Shown here piece after piece: positions 54,458 through 63,439 of a stretch of 64,000 bases of DNA. The DNA comes from Lujinxingia litoralis (GTDB lineage Bacteria; Myxococcota_A; Bradymonadia; Bradymonadales; Bradymonadaceae), in NCBI RefSeq assembly GCF_003260125.1, contig NZ_QHKO01000004.1:124001-188000 (forward strand), in the 5' to 3' direction. The notes beneath the pieces were generated by a model that did no database searches, was not told the origin of the DNA, and saw nothing but the letters and a program-made list of their open reading frames with translations. A program made the translations under genes and the position numbers. Within the stretch, counting starts at the first letter, position 1. Every line of letters begins with the position of its first letter.

Positions 54458-54498
54458 AAAAAAAGCCGCGCTCCGGGCATCCGGAGCGCGGCTTTTTT
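54458..54498. terminator. Main bidirectional terminator after etfA
   Basis: A 12-bp stem (gccgcgctccgg at 54465-54476, complement at 54481-54492) has a 4-nt loop, an A-run before it and six T's after. It also faces the converging USP gene at 54594. Confidence 0.9.
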
Positions 54499-54593
54499 GA
54501 TGTGGCGAGCAGGCGCCTCACTATCTACTCTCGTGGATGGTGAGGCCGGCCCGGACAAAGTTCCGACAAATCCCCCGCCCCGGGCCCTTCTGC

Positions 54594-55574
54594 CTAGTCT
54601 TCGCGAGTCAGCGGGGTGCTCTTGGTCTCGGGCGGAACCACCATCACATGCGCGGTCGCCCCGCTCGCCACGCCGCGAGCCACCGACCCCAGGTTGCCCC
54701 CCGCAGCCCGCGGACCCGAACGCGCGCCGATCACCACCAGATCGGCGTCGATATCATACGCGCGCTTCACAATGGTCGCCGCCGGATCACCGACTTCAAC
54801 CCGGGTGGTCGAGGTCAACTCCCGGGCCTTCTCCCGTTGCGGGAAGGGAACGTCCACCTGCTCCACGGTGCGCTCAAAAAGAGCTTCGATCTTGTTCTTG
54901 AGCCGAGATCGCGCCTGACGCTCATCAAAGCGCACCTGGCTCTTCAAGAGCCCGGCGCTATCCTGGGCCAGCGGCGAAGGCAGCACAAAGAGCAGCTCGA
55001 GCTCGCAGCCGTGTTGCAGCGCCATCCCCAGCCCCACCTCCAACACCTCGGCGCTGGTCGCCTCCAGGTCCAGCGCCACCAGAATACGTTTGAGGCGAGG
55101 ACGCGGGTCGTGCTGACGAACCAGCACCACCGGTCGGCTCGAACTCTCCAACACGCGCAGTGCCGTCGCCCCCAGCTGGTGTCCGGCCCCACCGCTCTGC
55201 TCACCAACCGCCCCCATGACCACCGCCTCGACGTCGAAGCGCCCTGCCCATCGCGCAACCTGCTCGCGGCTCGCGCCCATCTCGACGACGGGTTCCCCGA
55301 TCATGCGACGGCGCAGGCGATCGTCGAACTCGAAGTAGCGCTCCAACTCGGCGCGGGCCTCCTCAATGAGTTCCGCCTCAAACTCGCGATCATCTTCCCC
55401 GAGCGCAGCATAAGGAAATAGAACCCGACGCACATAGGGAGGCATCGGCTCCAGGGCGTGCCCGACCTGCATGCGCGCCGGCTCCTCTCCACCGAGGGCG
55501 CGGGCAAAAGCCAGCGCACTGCGGCTGGAGGTAGAAAAATCCAGCGGGACCAACACCTGTTCGACGCGGTACAT
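54594..55574 (-). CDS. Tandem universal stress protein (two USP domains)
   Basis: 326 aa. The first USP domain (about 1-145) has VEQVLVPLDFSTSSRSALAF and, near its end, VVMGAVGEQSGGAG with LESSSRPVVLV. The second (about 160-320) starts RILVALDLEATSAEVLEVG and ends with DADLVVIGARSGPRAAGG then VARGVASGATAHVMVVP, which approximates the G2xG9xGS ATP-binding pattern. ATG at 55574 follows GAGGCAGG. Likely an ATP-binding stress protein; details unknown. Confidence 0.9.
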   Translation of the reverse strand: MYRVEQVLVPLDFSTSSRSALAFARALGGEEPARMQVGHALEPMPPYVRRVLFPYAALGEDDREFEAELIEEARAELERYFEFDDRLRRRMIGEPVVEMGASREQVARWAGRFDVEAVVMGAVGEQSGGAGHQLGATALRVLESSSRPVVLVRQHDPRPRLKRILVALDLEATSAEVLEVGLGMALQHGCELELLFVLPSPLAQDSAGLLKSQVRFDERQARSRLKNKIEALFERTVEQVDVPFPQREKARELTSTTRVEVGDPAATIVKRAYDIDADLVVIGARSGPRAAGGNLGSVARGVASGATAHVMVVPPETKSTPLTRED

Positions 55575-55689
55575 GTCACCTGCCTCAACGCTCACGCCGA
55601 ACGGATCCTCTCCGCCACGACGCAGCTTCTACTGCGCTGGAGTTCAAGCGTAGCGCTCTTTTGACCAGCCCTGCTCGCTGACCGCTCTC

Positions 55690-56286
55690 TCAGAGCTGAT
55701 CGAAGCTATCGGGTTGACCGTCACCCGTCGTATCCCAGCCGATACGCACGCGCTGGCCTTCCTCGTAGTATTCCCAGATGTTGGGACGACCGTCGTTGTC
55801 CTCATCCCGTTCCACGCGCAGGAGCTTCTCCTCGCTGTCGTAGAACTTCTCGATCGGAAACGAGTTATCGAACCCGATGGAGAGCAGGCGTCGCACCACT
55901 TTTCCATTCTCGAAAAAAGTGATCATGTCGATGCGGCCATCGAGGTCGAGATCCATCTCTTCCTCAACCACCTCTCCGCTGGCATCGTAATGCTGCCAGA
56001 GATCGACCTGCCCATTGAAGCTCAGGTCGCGCTCCACGCGCACCACCAGGCCCTCGTCATCTCGGAGAACCCACTGATCGGGGGCATCATCGCCGTTGAG
56101 ATCCGCGACCTCCGGGGTTAACCCGCGGCGCGAGAGGTTGCCTTTATGCGCGCGTGCGCTGCCATCATCTACCATGGCATCTTGCGGCTTCTCTGCCTCT
56201 CGGGAACCGGCGCAACCCGAGAGACTCATCAGCACCGCCACCAGCATCAACGTCGCGCTCAGACTATGTATCCATTGCTTTTTCAA
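55690..56286 (-). CDS. Lipoprotein with repeated DxDxDG calcium-type loops
   Basis: 198 aa. The lipobox is MSLSGCAG (Cys about 25). The mature part has four spaced loops, DLNGDDAPDQW, DLDLDGRIDMI, DEDNDGRPNIW and DTTGDGQPDSF, each with the DxDxDG spacing of dockerin- or EF-hand-like calcium sites. Function unknown; calcium binding on the outer surface is a fair guess. Same strand as the USP and the membrane methyltransferase-like genes but about 100 nt apart from each. Confidence 0.78.
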   Translation of the reverse strand: MKKQWIHSLSATLMLVAVLMSLSGCAGSREAEKPQDAMVDDGSARAHKGNLSRRGLTPEVADLNGDDAPDQWVLRDDEGLVVRVERDLSFNGQVDLWQHYDASGEVVEEEMDLDLDGRIDMITFFENGKVVRRLLSIGFDNSFPIEKFYDSEEKLLRVERDEDNDGRPNIWEYYEEGQRVRIGWDTTGDGQPDSFDQL

Positions 56287-56387
56287 GCGTCACTCGGTCG
56301 TCTACGAGGTGATCTTTCGCCACCATAAACTGCCCTCGACTTCTAACAGATGGTCGAGTTCAAGACAACGCCCCGGAATCAGGTCGC

Positions 56388-58652
56388 CTATCGTCGCCAG
56401 GCATTCAGAACGTTGGCGTGATCGTCGGTCCAGAGCACTTCTCTGCCCTCCGAGCGCGCCCAACGCGGGTCGAGACGCTCCAGTTCCTCGATCGCCAGGC
56501 GGTCCTCAGTGAGCACCACCCAGGTCGAGGGCTGACGGGCGGCGTTGACATCGATCTCGGCGCCGGGCGCATCGTCGAGCACCCGCAGATGAATCCCCTG
56601 CTCGCGGGCCTGACGCCGGAGCACAGGCAAAAGGTCAAAGTAACGATTGGAAATGTGCACGGCCAGCAGCCCCCCGCGCTCCATGCGACTGACGTAGAGA
56701 GCGAACGCCTCCACGGTCAGCAGATGAACGGGGATGGCATCCGAGCTAAACGCATCGACGATGAGCAATCCGTAGGGCTCGGCATCCGACTGCTGCAATT
56801 GAATGCGCGCATCGCCCACCACAAAGTCCAGCGCCCCGGCCGGCGAGCGCTTCAGAGGCCCGTAGCGCTTCGCGACCTCGATGACCGTCGGGTCGAGCTC
56901 ATAAAACGTCATCTCATCTTCTGAGCGAGCGTAGCAGGCGTGCGAGCCCAGCCCCAGCCCGATCACCCCCACACGCCGGGGTAACTCGCTGCTGTGGTAG
57001 AGTTCAAAGAGCCCTCCCATCGGCCCCTGACGATGGTAATACGCCAGGGGCGTGCACCCCGGGTCTTCTTTCAGCACCTGGCCGTGCACCGTGCCCCCGT
57101 GAACCATCCGGTAGTGCGCGGCCGACTCCGCAATCTGCACCGTCCCGAAGAAGGTGCGCTCTTTAAAAATCACGTTGCCGGCGATGCCCGGAAAAAATGT
57201 CGACGCGGCCAGCACCCCCAGCAGCCCCAGGGCCAGGCGGCGCGGGCGCTCCACCTGGCTGTAGGCTATCGCCGCCGGGATCCCGAAGAGAAGCACCGCG
57301 CTTATCTGGGTGATAGTGATGTCAAAGATGCGCAGCGCCCCCATGGTGGCGAGCATCAGGAGGGTAGCCGCCACAGGCGCGGCCCGCTTCCAGCGGCGAT
57401 CCGGATCGGCCCTCTCCGCCTCAGACTGCGGACGCAGCGCACAGGCCAGAATCATGACCAGCGGATACTCCCAGATTCGGTCAAAGATCATCGGCGCCAG
57501 CAGACTGTTGAAGATCCCTCCGAGCAGGCCCCCGATCGACATATGCAGATAAAAAGACGTCAGGTGGGAGGCAGCCGGCCGCGCGCGCGCCAGCCGGCCG
57601 TGAATCACCAGAGCCGCCAGCCCAAAAAAGACAATATGCAACGGTAGAAGGAGCCAGGCCGGATGCGTTGCCCCCATAATCCAGGCCACCAGCAGCGCCA
57701 CGCCCACCAGGCTCATCACTCGCCCCATCAACGCCAGACTCAGGCGCAGTGAGGAGAACACCAGGATGAAAGATCCGGTGTAGAGCGCCAGCGGAATCAC
57801 CCAGAGCAGCGGAAACGCCGCCACATCGGTGCTGATGTAGCTGGTAACCCCGAGCATCAGGCTGGAGGGCACAAAGGCGTAGAGCACCCACCGCCCGCGC
57901 GAACGCGCATCGGGGCCGGGAACCGACGCCCGCGTCGGGGCGACCTGCCCATCCTCGCCATCGGGGGCCCCGACCTCCACATCACGCGTCTGTGCGCCGC
58001 CTCGCAGCGTCAGGACGCCACATCCCACAAGGAGCGCCACCAGCAGCGCGAACGCTCCACTCCACAGGGAGGCCTGCGCGCGCACCCCGAAGATCGGCTC
58101 GACCAGCAGGGGAAACCCCACCAACGCCAGGAGGCTCCCCGCGTTACTGGCCGCGTACAAAAAATAAGGGTCACGGGAGCGCCGGTGGTCCAGACGCGCA
58201 AACCAGGCCTGAATCAGTGGTGAGGTGGTCGAAAGCGCCAAAAAGGGCAGCCCCACGCCCAGCCCCAGCGCCGCCAGCAACCACAGGTTGGGGTAAGAGG
58301 AGAGCAGCGGGCTGCTCAGGTCCATGCGGGTCATGCTCAGCGGCAACGCCAGCAGCGCCGCCAGCAGCAGCCCCCCATGCAACACCAGCTGGCGCCGGGG
58401 GCGCAGGCGTTGAAGGCCATGCGCCCATAGATAGCCCCCCAGGAGCACCGCCTGAAAAAACATCATGCAGGTGTTCCACACCCCGGGAGTTCCCCCGAGA
58501 AAGGGTAGCAGCATCTTGCCGGCCATCGGCTGGACGACAAAGAGCAACAGCGCACTCAAAAAAATCGTGAGTGTAAACAGAACAACCACATCGATCTCTC
58601 GACCCTGCAGTCCTTCAAAACATGCCCGGGTCAGGTCCCCCGAACGTGTCAT
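56388..58652 (-). CDS. Membrane-bound spermidine-synthase-like protein
   Basis: 754 aa. The N-terminal 470 residues hold about twelve hydrophobic segments in a transporter-like arrangement (TIFLSALLLFVVQPMAGKMLLPFLGG; the QPMxxKxLLP start is typical of this fusion family). The C-terminal 250 residues are a Rossmann-fold domain like polyamine synthases: VIGLGLGSHACYA, FYELDPTVIEVAKRYG, VVGDARIQL, and LLIVDAFSSDAIPVHLLT. The Asp of the aminopropyl-transfer site is plausible, but the substrate is not known for these fusions. No speD or speE partner is nearby. Confidence 0.88.
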   Translation of the reverse strand: MTRSGDLTRACFEGLQGREIDVVVLFTLTIFLSALLLFVVQPMAGKMLLPFLGGTPGVWNTCMMFFQAVLLGGYLWAHGLQRLRPRRQLVLHGGLLLAALLALPLSMTRMDLSSPLLSSYPNLWLLAALGLGVGLPFLALSTTSPLIQAWFARLDHRRSRDPYFLYAASNAGSLLALVGFPLLVEPIFGVRAQASLWSGAFALLVALLVGCGVLTLRGGAQTRDVEVGAPDGEDGQVAPTRASVPGPDARSRGRWVLYAFVPSSLMLGVTSYISTDVAAFPLLWVIPLALYTGSFILVFSSLRLSLALMGRVMSLVGVALLVAWIMGATHPAWLLLPLHIVFFGLAALVIHGRLARARPAASHLTSFYLHMSIGGLLGGIFNSLLAPMIFDRIWEYPLVMILACALRPQSEAERADPDRRWKRAAPVAATLLMLATMGALRIFDITITQISAVLLFGIPAAIAYSQVERPRRLALGLLGVLAASTFFPGIAGNVIFKERTFFGTVQIAESAAHYRMVHGGTVHGQVLKEDPGCTPLAYYHRQGPMGGLFELYHSSELPRRVGVIGLGLGSHACYARSEDEMTFYELDPTVIEVAKRYGPLKRSPAGALDFVVGDARIQLQQSDAEPYGLLIVDAFSSDAIPVHLLTVEAFALYVSRMERGGLLAVHISNRYFDLLPVLRRQAREQGIHLRVLDDAPGAEIDVNAARQPSTWVVLTEDRLAIEELERLDPRWARSEGREVLWTDDHANVLNAWRR

Positions 58653-58822
58653 AGCTCGTACGTACGCCCTTCAACCTAACGGCTGCCCTTCCCGGCGTCG
58701 AGCCTGCGAATTTGATTCGACTGCACGCCTGTATTACAACCTCCAGGTTATACACTCACCTGTGCGCCGCGATGAGCCACGATGCGCTGCGGCCGAACCT
58801 ATCGATACCCTCGGATGCCTTT

Positions 58823-60049
58823 ATGAATCGGCTGGTAACCCTGTGTGGGCTCTTCGTGATGACGACCCTGAGCCTGAGCGCCTGTGGCATTGACTTTGAG
58901 GCCCGGCAGCAGGCCCCCGGCCAGGAATGCCGCGCCGATCAGGACTGCGCCCCGGATCTGGTCTGTCGGCAACGTCGATGCACCCCGCTGAGCCGTCTTG
59001 ATGCCGACCTGCCCGATGCCGGCCTTCCGGACAGCGGACCAGGCGACACCGGCCTTCCGGACAGCGGACCAGGCGACACCGAGGTCCCGGATCCTGACAC
59101 CGATCTTCCTCCTGATGGCTGCCAGCCGGGTGCGCAGACCTGCGCCGATGAGCAGACCGCGCTGCGCTGTGAGCCACGTGCCGACGGAACCGGCGCCTGG
59201 ACCTCGATCCCCTGTGCGGCGCACGAGTTCTGTGCCGGGGAGACTGGCGAGTGCCTCCCGCGTGAAGAAGCCCCCTGTTGCCCCGATGGTTGCGGCCCGG
59301 ATCAGGTCTGCCATCAATGTCAGTGCGTCGAGGTCGACCCCGCTTCCTGCACCTACCAGGATCAGCCCTGTGAGGAGGAAGGCCAGGTGTCCAACGGCTT
59401 TATCTGCACCAACCTCGATGGCGAAGCTCAGCTGACCTGCCTGGGCATCTGCACCACCGATCGCTCCAACCCCTCGTCGAGCTGCCCGACCCCGGGGACC
59501 TACTGCTACGCCGAGCCCTTTGAGCCCAACGGGGTCTGCCTCTCGAGCTGCGAGCGTGGTGACAGGTGTGCGGCCGAACACCTGAGCTGTGTGGCCTACG
59601 AGCACGACGGGGGCTACGGGCTCTGCCTGCCTACCAGCGGGCAAGAACCTGTGGGCGCGGAGTGCGATGACGACGAACCCTTCAGCTGCACCGAGGGCGC
59701 GATCTGTATCGACGAGGTCTGCCGCGCCTCCTGCCGCCCCTTCGGCGGCCACAACGACTGCGGTGGCGAGGACGTCTGCCTGCCCGTCGGCGCGCAGACC
59801 GGCGTCTGCATGAACCCGGGTCCCAACGCGGGCTCCAGCCCCGACACAGGCGGCGTCTGCAACCCCGACTTCCCGACCTGCGGAGCCGACGCCACCTTCT
59901 GCGCCGAACTCGACTTCAGCGACGCCGCCGGCCAATGCCTGCAACTCTGTCGCCTCCAGGCCGATGACTGCGCGGAGGGCTCCCCCTGCATTCCGGCCGG
60001 CGATGACGAAAGCGGCCTGGGCATCTGCCTGAGCTTTGGCGGCTTCTAA
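58823..60049 (+). CDS. Cysteine-rich lipoprotein with a duplicated 10-residue linker
   Basis: 408 aa. The signal peptide ends LSLSACG (lipobox). The mature protein is rich in Cys blocks (CRADQDCAPDLVCRQRRC; CCPDGCGPDQVCHQC; CDDDEPFSCTEGAIC) and resembles the Cys-rich surface lipoproteins of delta-proteobacteria. Near residue 65 it has GLPDSGPGDT twice in tandem. Start at 58823 is chosen for the signal peptide; an earlier in-frame ATG at 58712 lacks one. Function unknown; the disulphide-rich fold suggests an extracellular role. Confidence 0.82.
   Translation: MNRLVTLCGLFVMTTLSLSACGIDFEARQQAPGQECRADQDCAPDLVCRQRRCTPLSRLDADLPDAGLPDSGPGDTGLPDSGPGDTEVPDPDTDLPPDGCQPGAQTCADEQTALRCEPRADGTGAWTSIPCAAHEFCAGETGECLPREEAPCCPDGCGPDQVCHQCQCVEVDPASCTYQDQPCEEEGQVSNGFICTNLDGEAQLTCLGICTTDRSNPSSSCPTPGTYCYAEPFEPNGVCLSSCERGDRCAAEHLSCVAYEHDGGYGLCLPTSGQEPVGAECDDDEPFSCTEGAICIDEVCRASCRPFGGHNDCGGEDVCLPVGAQTGVCMNPGPNAGSSPDTGGVCNPDFPTCGADATFCAELDFSDAAGQCLQLCRLQADDCAEGSPCIPAGDDESGLGICLSFGGF
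59021..59080 (+). repeat. Perfect 30-bp tandem duplication inside the Cys-rich lipoprotein gene
   Basis: Two identical 30-bp units (59021-59050 and 59051-59080) encode two GLPDSGPGDT copies. Because the length is a multiple of 3, loss or gain of a unit keeps the frame. Confidence 0.9.
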
Positions 60050-60079
60050 CGCGCCGAGTTCCACCGCACCAAGAACCCA

Positions 60080-60108
60080 AAAAGCCGGCGTAAGCGCCGG
60101 CTTTTTTT
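60080..60108 (+). terminator. Intrinsic terminator after the Cys-rich lipoprotein gene
   Basis: gccggcg and cgccggc stem, 4-nt loop, seven T's (60102-60108); also A's on the other side. Confidence 0.85.
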
Positions 60109-60163
60109 CGTCTTCGAGCCGCGGCCAGAATGCCGCCCGATCCTCGAGAATTGGCCCGGGGGG

Positions 60164-60652
60164 TCAGGCCGTAAAGATGTGCTCGAGCTCTTCCATCACC
60201 GCCTCCTCAGAGGCGTCTTTGGCCACGGCCATCTCCTGAACCAGCAGGCGACGGGCCTTGTCGAGCATCTTACGCTCCCCAAAGCTCAGCGCTTTATGGA
60301 ACTTCAAGAGGTTGAGATCGCGCAGCACTTCCGCGATCTCGTAGGGGCTGCCCGTCTGGATCTTCTCCAGATAAGCGCGGTAGCGACGGTTCCAGGTCTG
60401 CTGGTTCAGATCGACATCGCGCTCCCGCAGGATGTCATAGACCTCCTCGAGCTCTTTGCCGCTCATCACGCTGCGCAGACCGACGTTTTTGACGTTGTTC
60501 ACCGGGATCATGATGCGCTTATCCGAGTCCATCACGCGCAGCACGTAGAAGGTCTGGCTCGTGCCCATGATCTCTTTGGTGTCGATGCCCACCACCTCCG
60601 CCACCCCTTGAGCGGGGTAAACGGCCTTATCTCCAACCTTAAACGGGGTCAC
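60164..60652 (-). CDS. CarD/CdnL-family RNA polymerase-binding regulator
   Basis: 162 aa, near the length of Myxococcus CdnL. The N-terminal half is the RNA polymerase-interacting domain (FKVGDKAVYPAQGVAEVVGID; IPVNNVKNVGLRSVMS). The C-terminal half is the helical DNA-binding domain (TWNRRYRAYLEKIQTGSPYEIAEVLRD). By family it stabilises the open complex at ribosomal and housekeeping promoters. The start is GTG at 60652 with AAGGAG at a good distance. Confidence 0.94.
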   Translation of the reverse strand: MTPFKVGDKAVYPAQGVAEVVGIDTKEIMGTSQTFYVLRVMDSDKRIMIPVNNVKNVGLRSVMSGKELEEVYDILRERDVDLNQQTWNRRYRAYLEKIQTGSPYEIAEVLRDLNLLKFHKALSFGERKMLDKARRLLVQEMAVAKDASEEAVMEELEHIFTA

Positions 60653-61144
60653 CTTGACTTCTCCTTACCAATGAGGCTGTGGGGCGGGGCCTGCCCGGGG
60701 GCTCCCTTCAACCGGGGCCGTGCAGGACCGGCCGCGATGCCGAAGCATTGCCAGGGAGCGACCGCGTCGGCCGCGCCCACAAGACTGGCTTCACACAACG
60801 AACGGGGATGAGCGTACACGCGGCGCGTCCGGGATTGCGCCGTCCATACAGAGACACGGGCAGCTGCCCGAGAGCTGGGAGCAAAAGCGTTGAGTCGACG
60901 ACGAAGACGCACATTCCACCAGCGCAGGGGGATTGAAAGAGCGCTGGACAAGGCGCCGGCGCTGAGCTACGAGGAGGTCTAACCTCATCGATGACGTGCC
61001 GCATTCCGAAGGATCGGCGCTGCCCAACGCGTCGTGCCCAGCACGCGATAAAGCCCCAACACTGTAGTCCGTTGGCGCGCTGAAGACAACTGCCTTGCGC
61101 GGGATTTCGTCGGATTCGGCGAGCGCGAGCGGCCGCCGGAGAGG
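60653..61144. other. Non-coding spacer upstream of the CdnL gene
   Basis: About 490 bp. It has only short open frames without ribosome sites or recognisable protein features. I see no tRNA or riboswitch fold. It must contain the CdnL promoter on the minus strand. Confidence 0.5.
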
Positions 61145-61180
61145 AAAAAATCGCCCGCATCACAGCAGTGATGCGGGCGA
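61145..61180 (-). terminator. Terminator after the small conserved-looking gene
   Basis: A 13-bp stem (61151-61163 with 61168-61180) with a 4-nt loop; minus-strand T-run at 61145-61150. It sits 16 nt past the stop at 61197. Confidence 0.9.
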
Positions 61181-61196
61181 TGTCGAACCTTAAAAC

Positions 61197-61553
61197 TTAG
61201 AGGCGCGGCAGCTCGCTGATCTTGATCAGGTTGTGCTGACGGGCCACATCCAGAAGACGGGGAAGGGTGAAGGTTCCCAGCTTCCGGGCGTAGTCTTCGT
61301 TGCCGCCTTTGAAGCGCGCGTTGGTGATCGCGTCAACCAGCTTGGCCTTGGTGCCAAACTTGCTGGTCATCAGCTGATGGGCGTCCCACAGGCGAAGAAG
61401 CTTGCGGTTGCTCATCGTCTTGACATTGTTTTCAAAGGCCGCAACGGCTTCTTCGTCTTCCGGGCGGTCGAGCACGCCGAGAACTTTCTCCGCCAGCGCT
61501 TCTTTGGAGCCGTACTCTTCTTTGACGCGCTGCATCGGGGTCTTTTTAGCCAT
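61197..61553 (-). CDS. Small basic protein of unknown function
   Basis: 118 aa, Lys/Arg-rich and helical, no signal peptide. MAKKTPMQRVKEEYGSKEA opens the protein; LRLWDAHQLMTSKFGTKAK and ISELPRL are recognisable fixed points. It looks like a compact cytoplasmic protein that could bind nucleic acid. A strong ribosome site (AAAAGGGAG) precedes the ATG, and it has its own terminator, so it is probably highly and independently expressed. No function is known to me. Confidence 0.78.
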   Translation of the reverse strand: MAKKTPMQRVKEEYGSKEALAEKVLGVLDRPEDEEAVAAFENNVKTMSNRKLLRLWDAHQLMTSKFGTKAKLVDAITNARFKGGNEDYARKLGTFTLPRLLDVARQHNLIKISELPRL

Positions 61554-61783
61554 AATACATCTCCCTTTTTAAAGCGTCGACACCGCCCTGAGCTTGCAGC
61601 CGGCGGCTGGGAGCAGCCGGGCCGGGTGAAGCTGCTGTGGCAGCATCGGCGGGCGCGCGGAACAGAGGCGCGCCGATCGTTTGTTGAGCGCCACGACAGG
61701 CCGTGGCAAGGTCATCTCGCAAGAGCGATGCCCGAAATTTCGGGGGCACCCCTGACGAGGCCCCCTCCTAACAGAGAGTAGCT

Positions 61784-63439
61784 ATGCACGCAAGCTCGAC
61801 GCTTTTTTCACGACGCCTCAAATCATGCCTGATGTTGCTGGCGGCCGCCTCCGTGGTGGGCGCGTGTAAACCCTCCCCGGAGAGCCCTGCTCCCCGGGCC
61901 GAGGAGCAGGTAGAGGCGCCGGTCGAAGCGCCGGCCGGCGAGGACGTCGACCCCACCACCGAGGTGGTCTCCGGCGAGGGGCTCTCGGTGACCCTTGGCG
62001 AGGTGGAGAAGGCTGTGGACCGCCTGCGCATCTTCGCGCCGCGCGCCGAAGATGGGGCGTTTGCCAGGGCCGACGAGCGTTGGTTTCGCACCCCACAGGC
62101 CCAGTCGAGCCTGGTGAACAACCTGCTGCACTTCAAAGTCATGCGTATGAAAGCTCAGGAGTTGGAACTGAGCATCTCGCCAGCAGACGAGATCGCGATG
62201 CTTGAATCCCAGGAGCAGATGCAACCGTTTCTGCCCCTGTTTCAAGAAAACGATCAGAGCGAAGCGCTGCGTGCCCACCTCAGCGCAGCCGGCCTGAGTG
62301 TGGAGGACGTCCGCCACCTGCTCCACGACATGATCTACGCACAGAAGGTGCACGACGCCCTGATCGAACGCTTCGATGATGAGAAGCTCTGGAAGATCTA
62401 CGAGGCAGCCAACGACACCGCCACGGTGGTGGCGGTCCGCGGGACCAACACCCCGACCAGTCGCGAGATCGACGAGGCCGTCTCCACGATGGCCTCCGAG
62501 ATCGAGGCCTACTACCGCGACAACCCCCTGAGGTACATGCGTCCGCAGACCGCGAAGCTCACCGTTCTGCGTCCCAAGTCCGGCGAGAACCCCGAGGCCG
62601 TCCAGGAAGCCGCGCGCCGGCTAAAGTCGGGCGAAGAGCCCGAGGCGATTGCCGCCGGCCTGGGGCTGGAGCTGCGCCCGGAGGCCTTTTTGATCCTGCC
62701 CGAGAACCCGAAGATCTTTGAAGAGGGCGCCGAGGATGTGGGCTTTGCCATCAGCGGTCCGCGCGGGCAGTACGCCTACCGGGTGCTCGAGCGTATCGAG
62801 CCCACTCCGATGGAGCTCAATCGCCCGCTGCGCCGCGAGATCGCCTCACACCTGATGCGCACCCGGGGCATCGTCCCCTCGGCCCGGCAACGGCTCCAGC
62901 CGGCGCTCGCGCTCTTAAACGAGGTCCCCACCGGCAAAGCCCTGAGCCCGGCTCAGATCGAGGGCCTGATCACCGCGCTGGAAAACGCCGGGTTTGAGGC
63001 CGTGCACTCCGAGCCCTTCTCGGTCAAAGGCACCGGATATATCCCCGGTCTGGGCCTGGCAGAAGAGCTCGCCCAGGCCGCCGCCGAGCGCACCCTTGAT
63101 GAGCCCACCCTCGATGAGCCGCTGAAGTCTCGCGATGACATCTTTGTCTTTCGACTGGTCGACCGTCAGCACCCCAGCCGCGAAGCCTTTGCGCAGGACA
63201 AAGAGAGCTTCCGAGAGAGCTTTATGGCCCATAACGGCCATCGCCTCTCCCAGCAGCTGGTCAACGCCACCCGCGAGGAGCGCAACATCATCATGAATCT
63301 GCAGGCGGTCTCCCGGCGCTACCCCTTGATGAGCAAAGACGAGCTCGCGGCCTTCGCCAGCGAGCAGGCCGCGGCCCATCAGGCCGCGCCGTCCCCGAGC
63401 GCCGCGGAGGCTCAGGCCTCCAACCCCACGGGCAAATAA
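61784..63439 (+). CDS. SurA/PpiC-like periplasmic chaperone lipoprotein
   Basis: 551 aa. The signal peptide ends ASVVGAC (lipobox). A Glu/Pro/Ala-rich linker precedes a SurA-N-like helical region (QSSLVNNLLHFKVMRMKAQELEL; VRHLLHDMIYAQKVHDALIERF). A region around EIEAYYRDNPLRYMRP, which resembles the lead-in to a parvulin-type isomerase domain, is followed by KSGENPEAVQEAARRLKSGE. The catalytic residues of the isomerase are not obvious, so it may act only as a chaperone. It converges with, and overlaps by 28 bp, truA. Confidence 0.8.
   Translation: MHASSTLFSRRLKSCLMLLAAASVVGACKPSPESPAPRAEEQVEAPVEAPAGEDVDPTTEVVSGEGLSVTLGEVEKAVDRLRIFAPRAEDGAFARADERWFRTPQAQSSLVNNLLHFKVMRMKAQELELSISPADEIAMLESQEQMQPFLPLFQENDQSEALRAHLSAAGLSVEDVRHLLHDMIYAQKVHDALIERFDDEKLWKIYEAANDTATVVAVRGTNTPTSREIDEAVSTMASEIEAYYRDNPLRYMRPQTAKLTVLRPKSGENPEAVQEAARRLKSGEEPEAIAAGLGLELRPEAFLILPENPKIFEEGAEDVGFAISGPRGQYAYRVLERIEPTPMELNRPLRREIASHLMRTRGIVPSARQRLQPALALLNEVPTGKALSPAQIEGLITALENAGFEAVHSEPFSVKGTGYIPGLGLAEELAQAAAERTLDEPTLDEPLKSRDDIFVFRLVDRQHPSREAFAQDKESFRESFMAHNGHRLSQQLVNATREERNIIMNLQAVSRRYPLMSKDELAAFASEQAAAHQAAPSPSAAEAQASNPTGK

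Noticed and set aside
60679..61163. Several short open frames upstream of the CdnL gene
   Set aside because: They lack ribosome sites and show only Arg/Gly/Pro-rich composition, as expected of random GC-rich frames.
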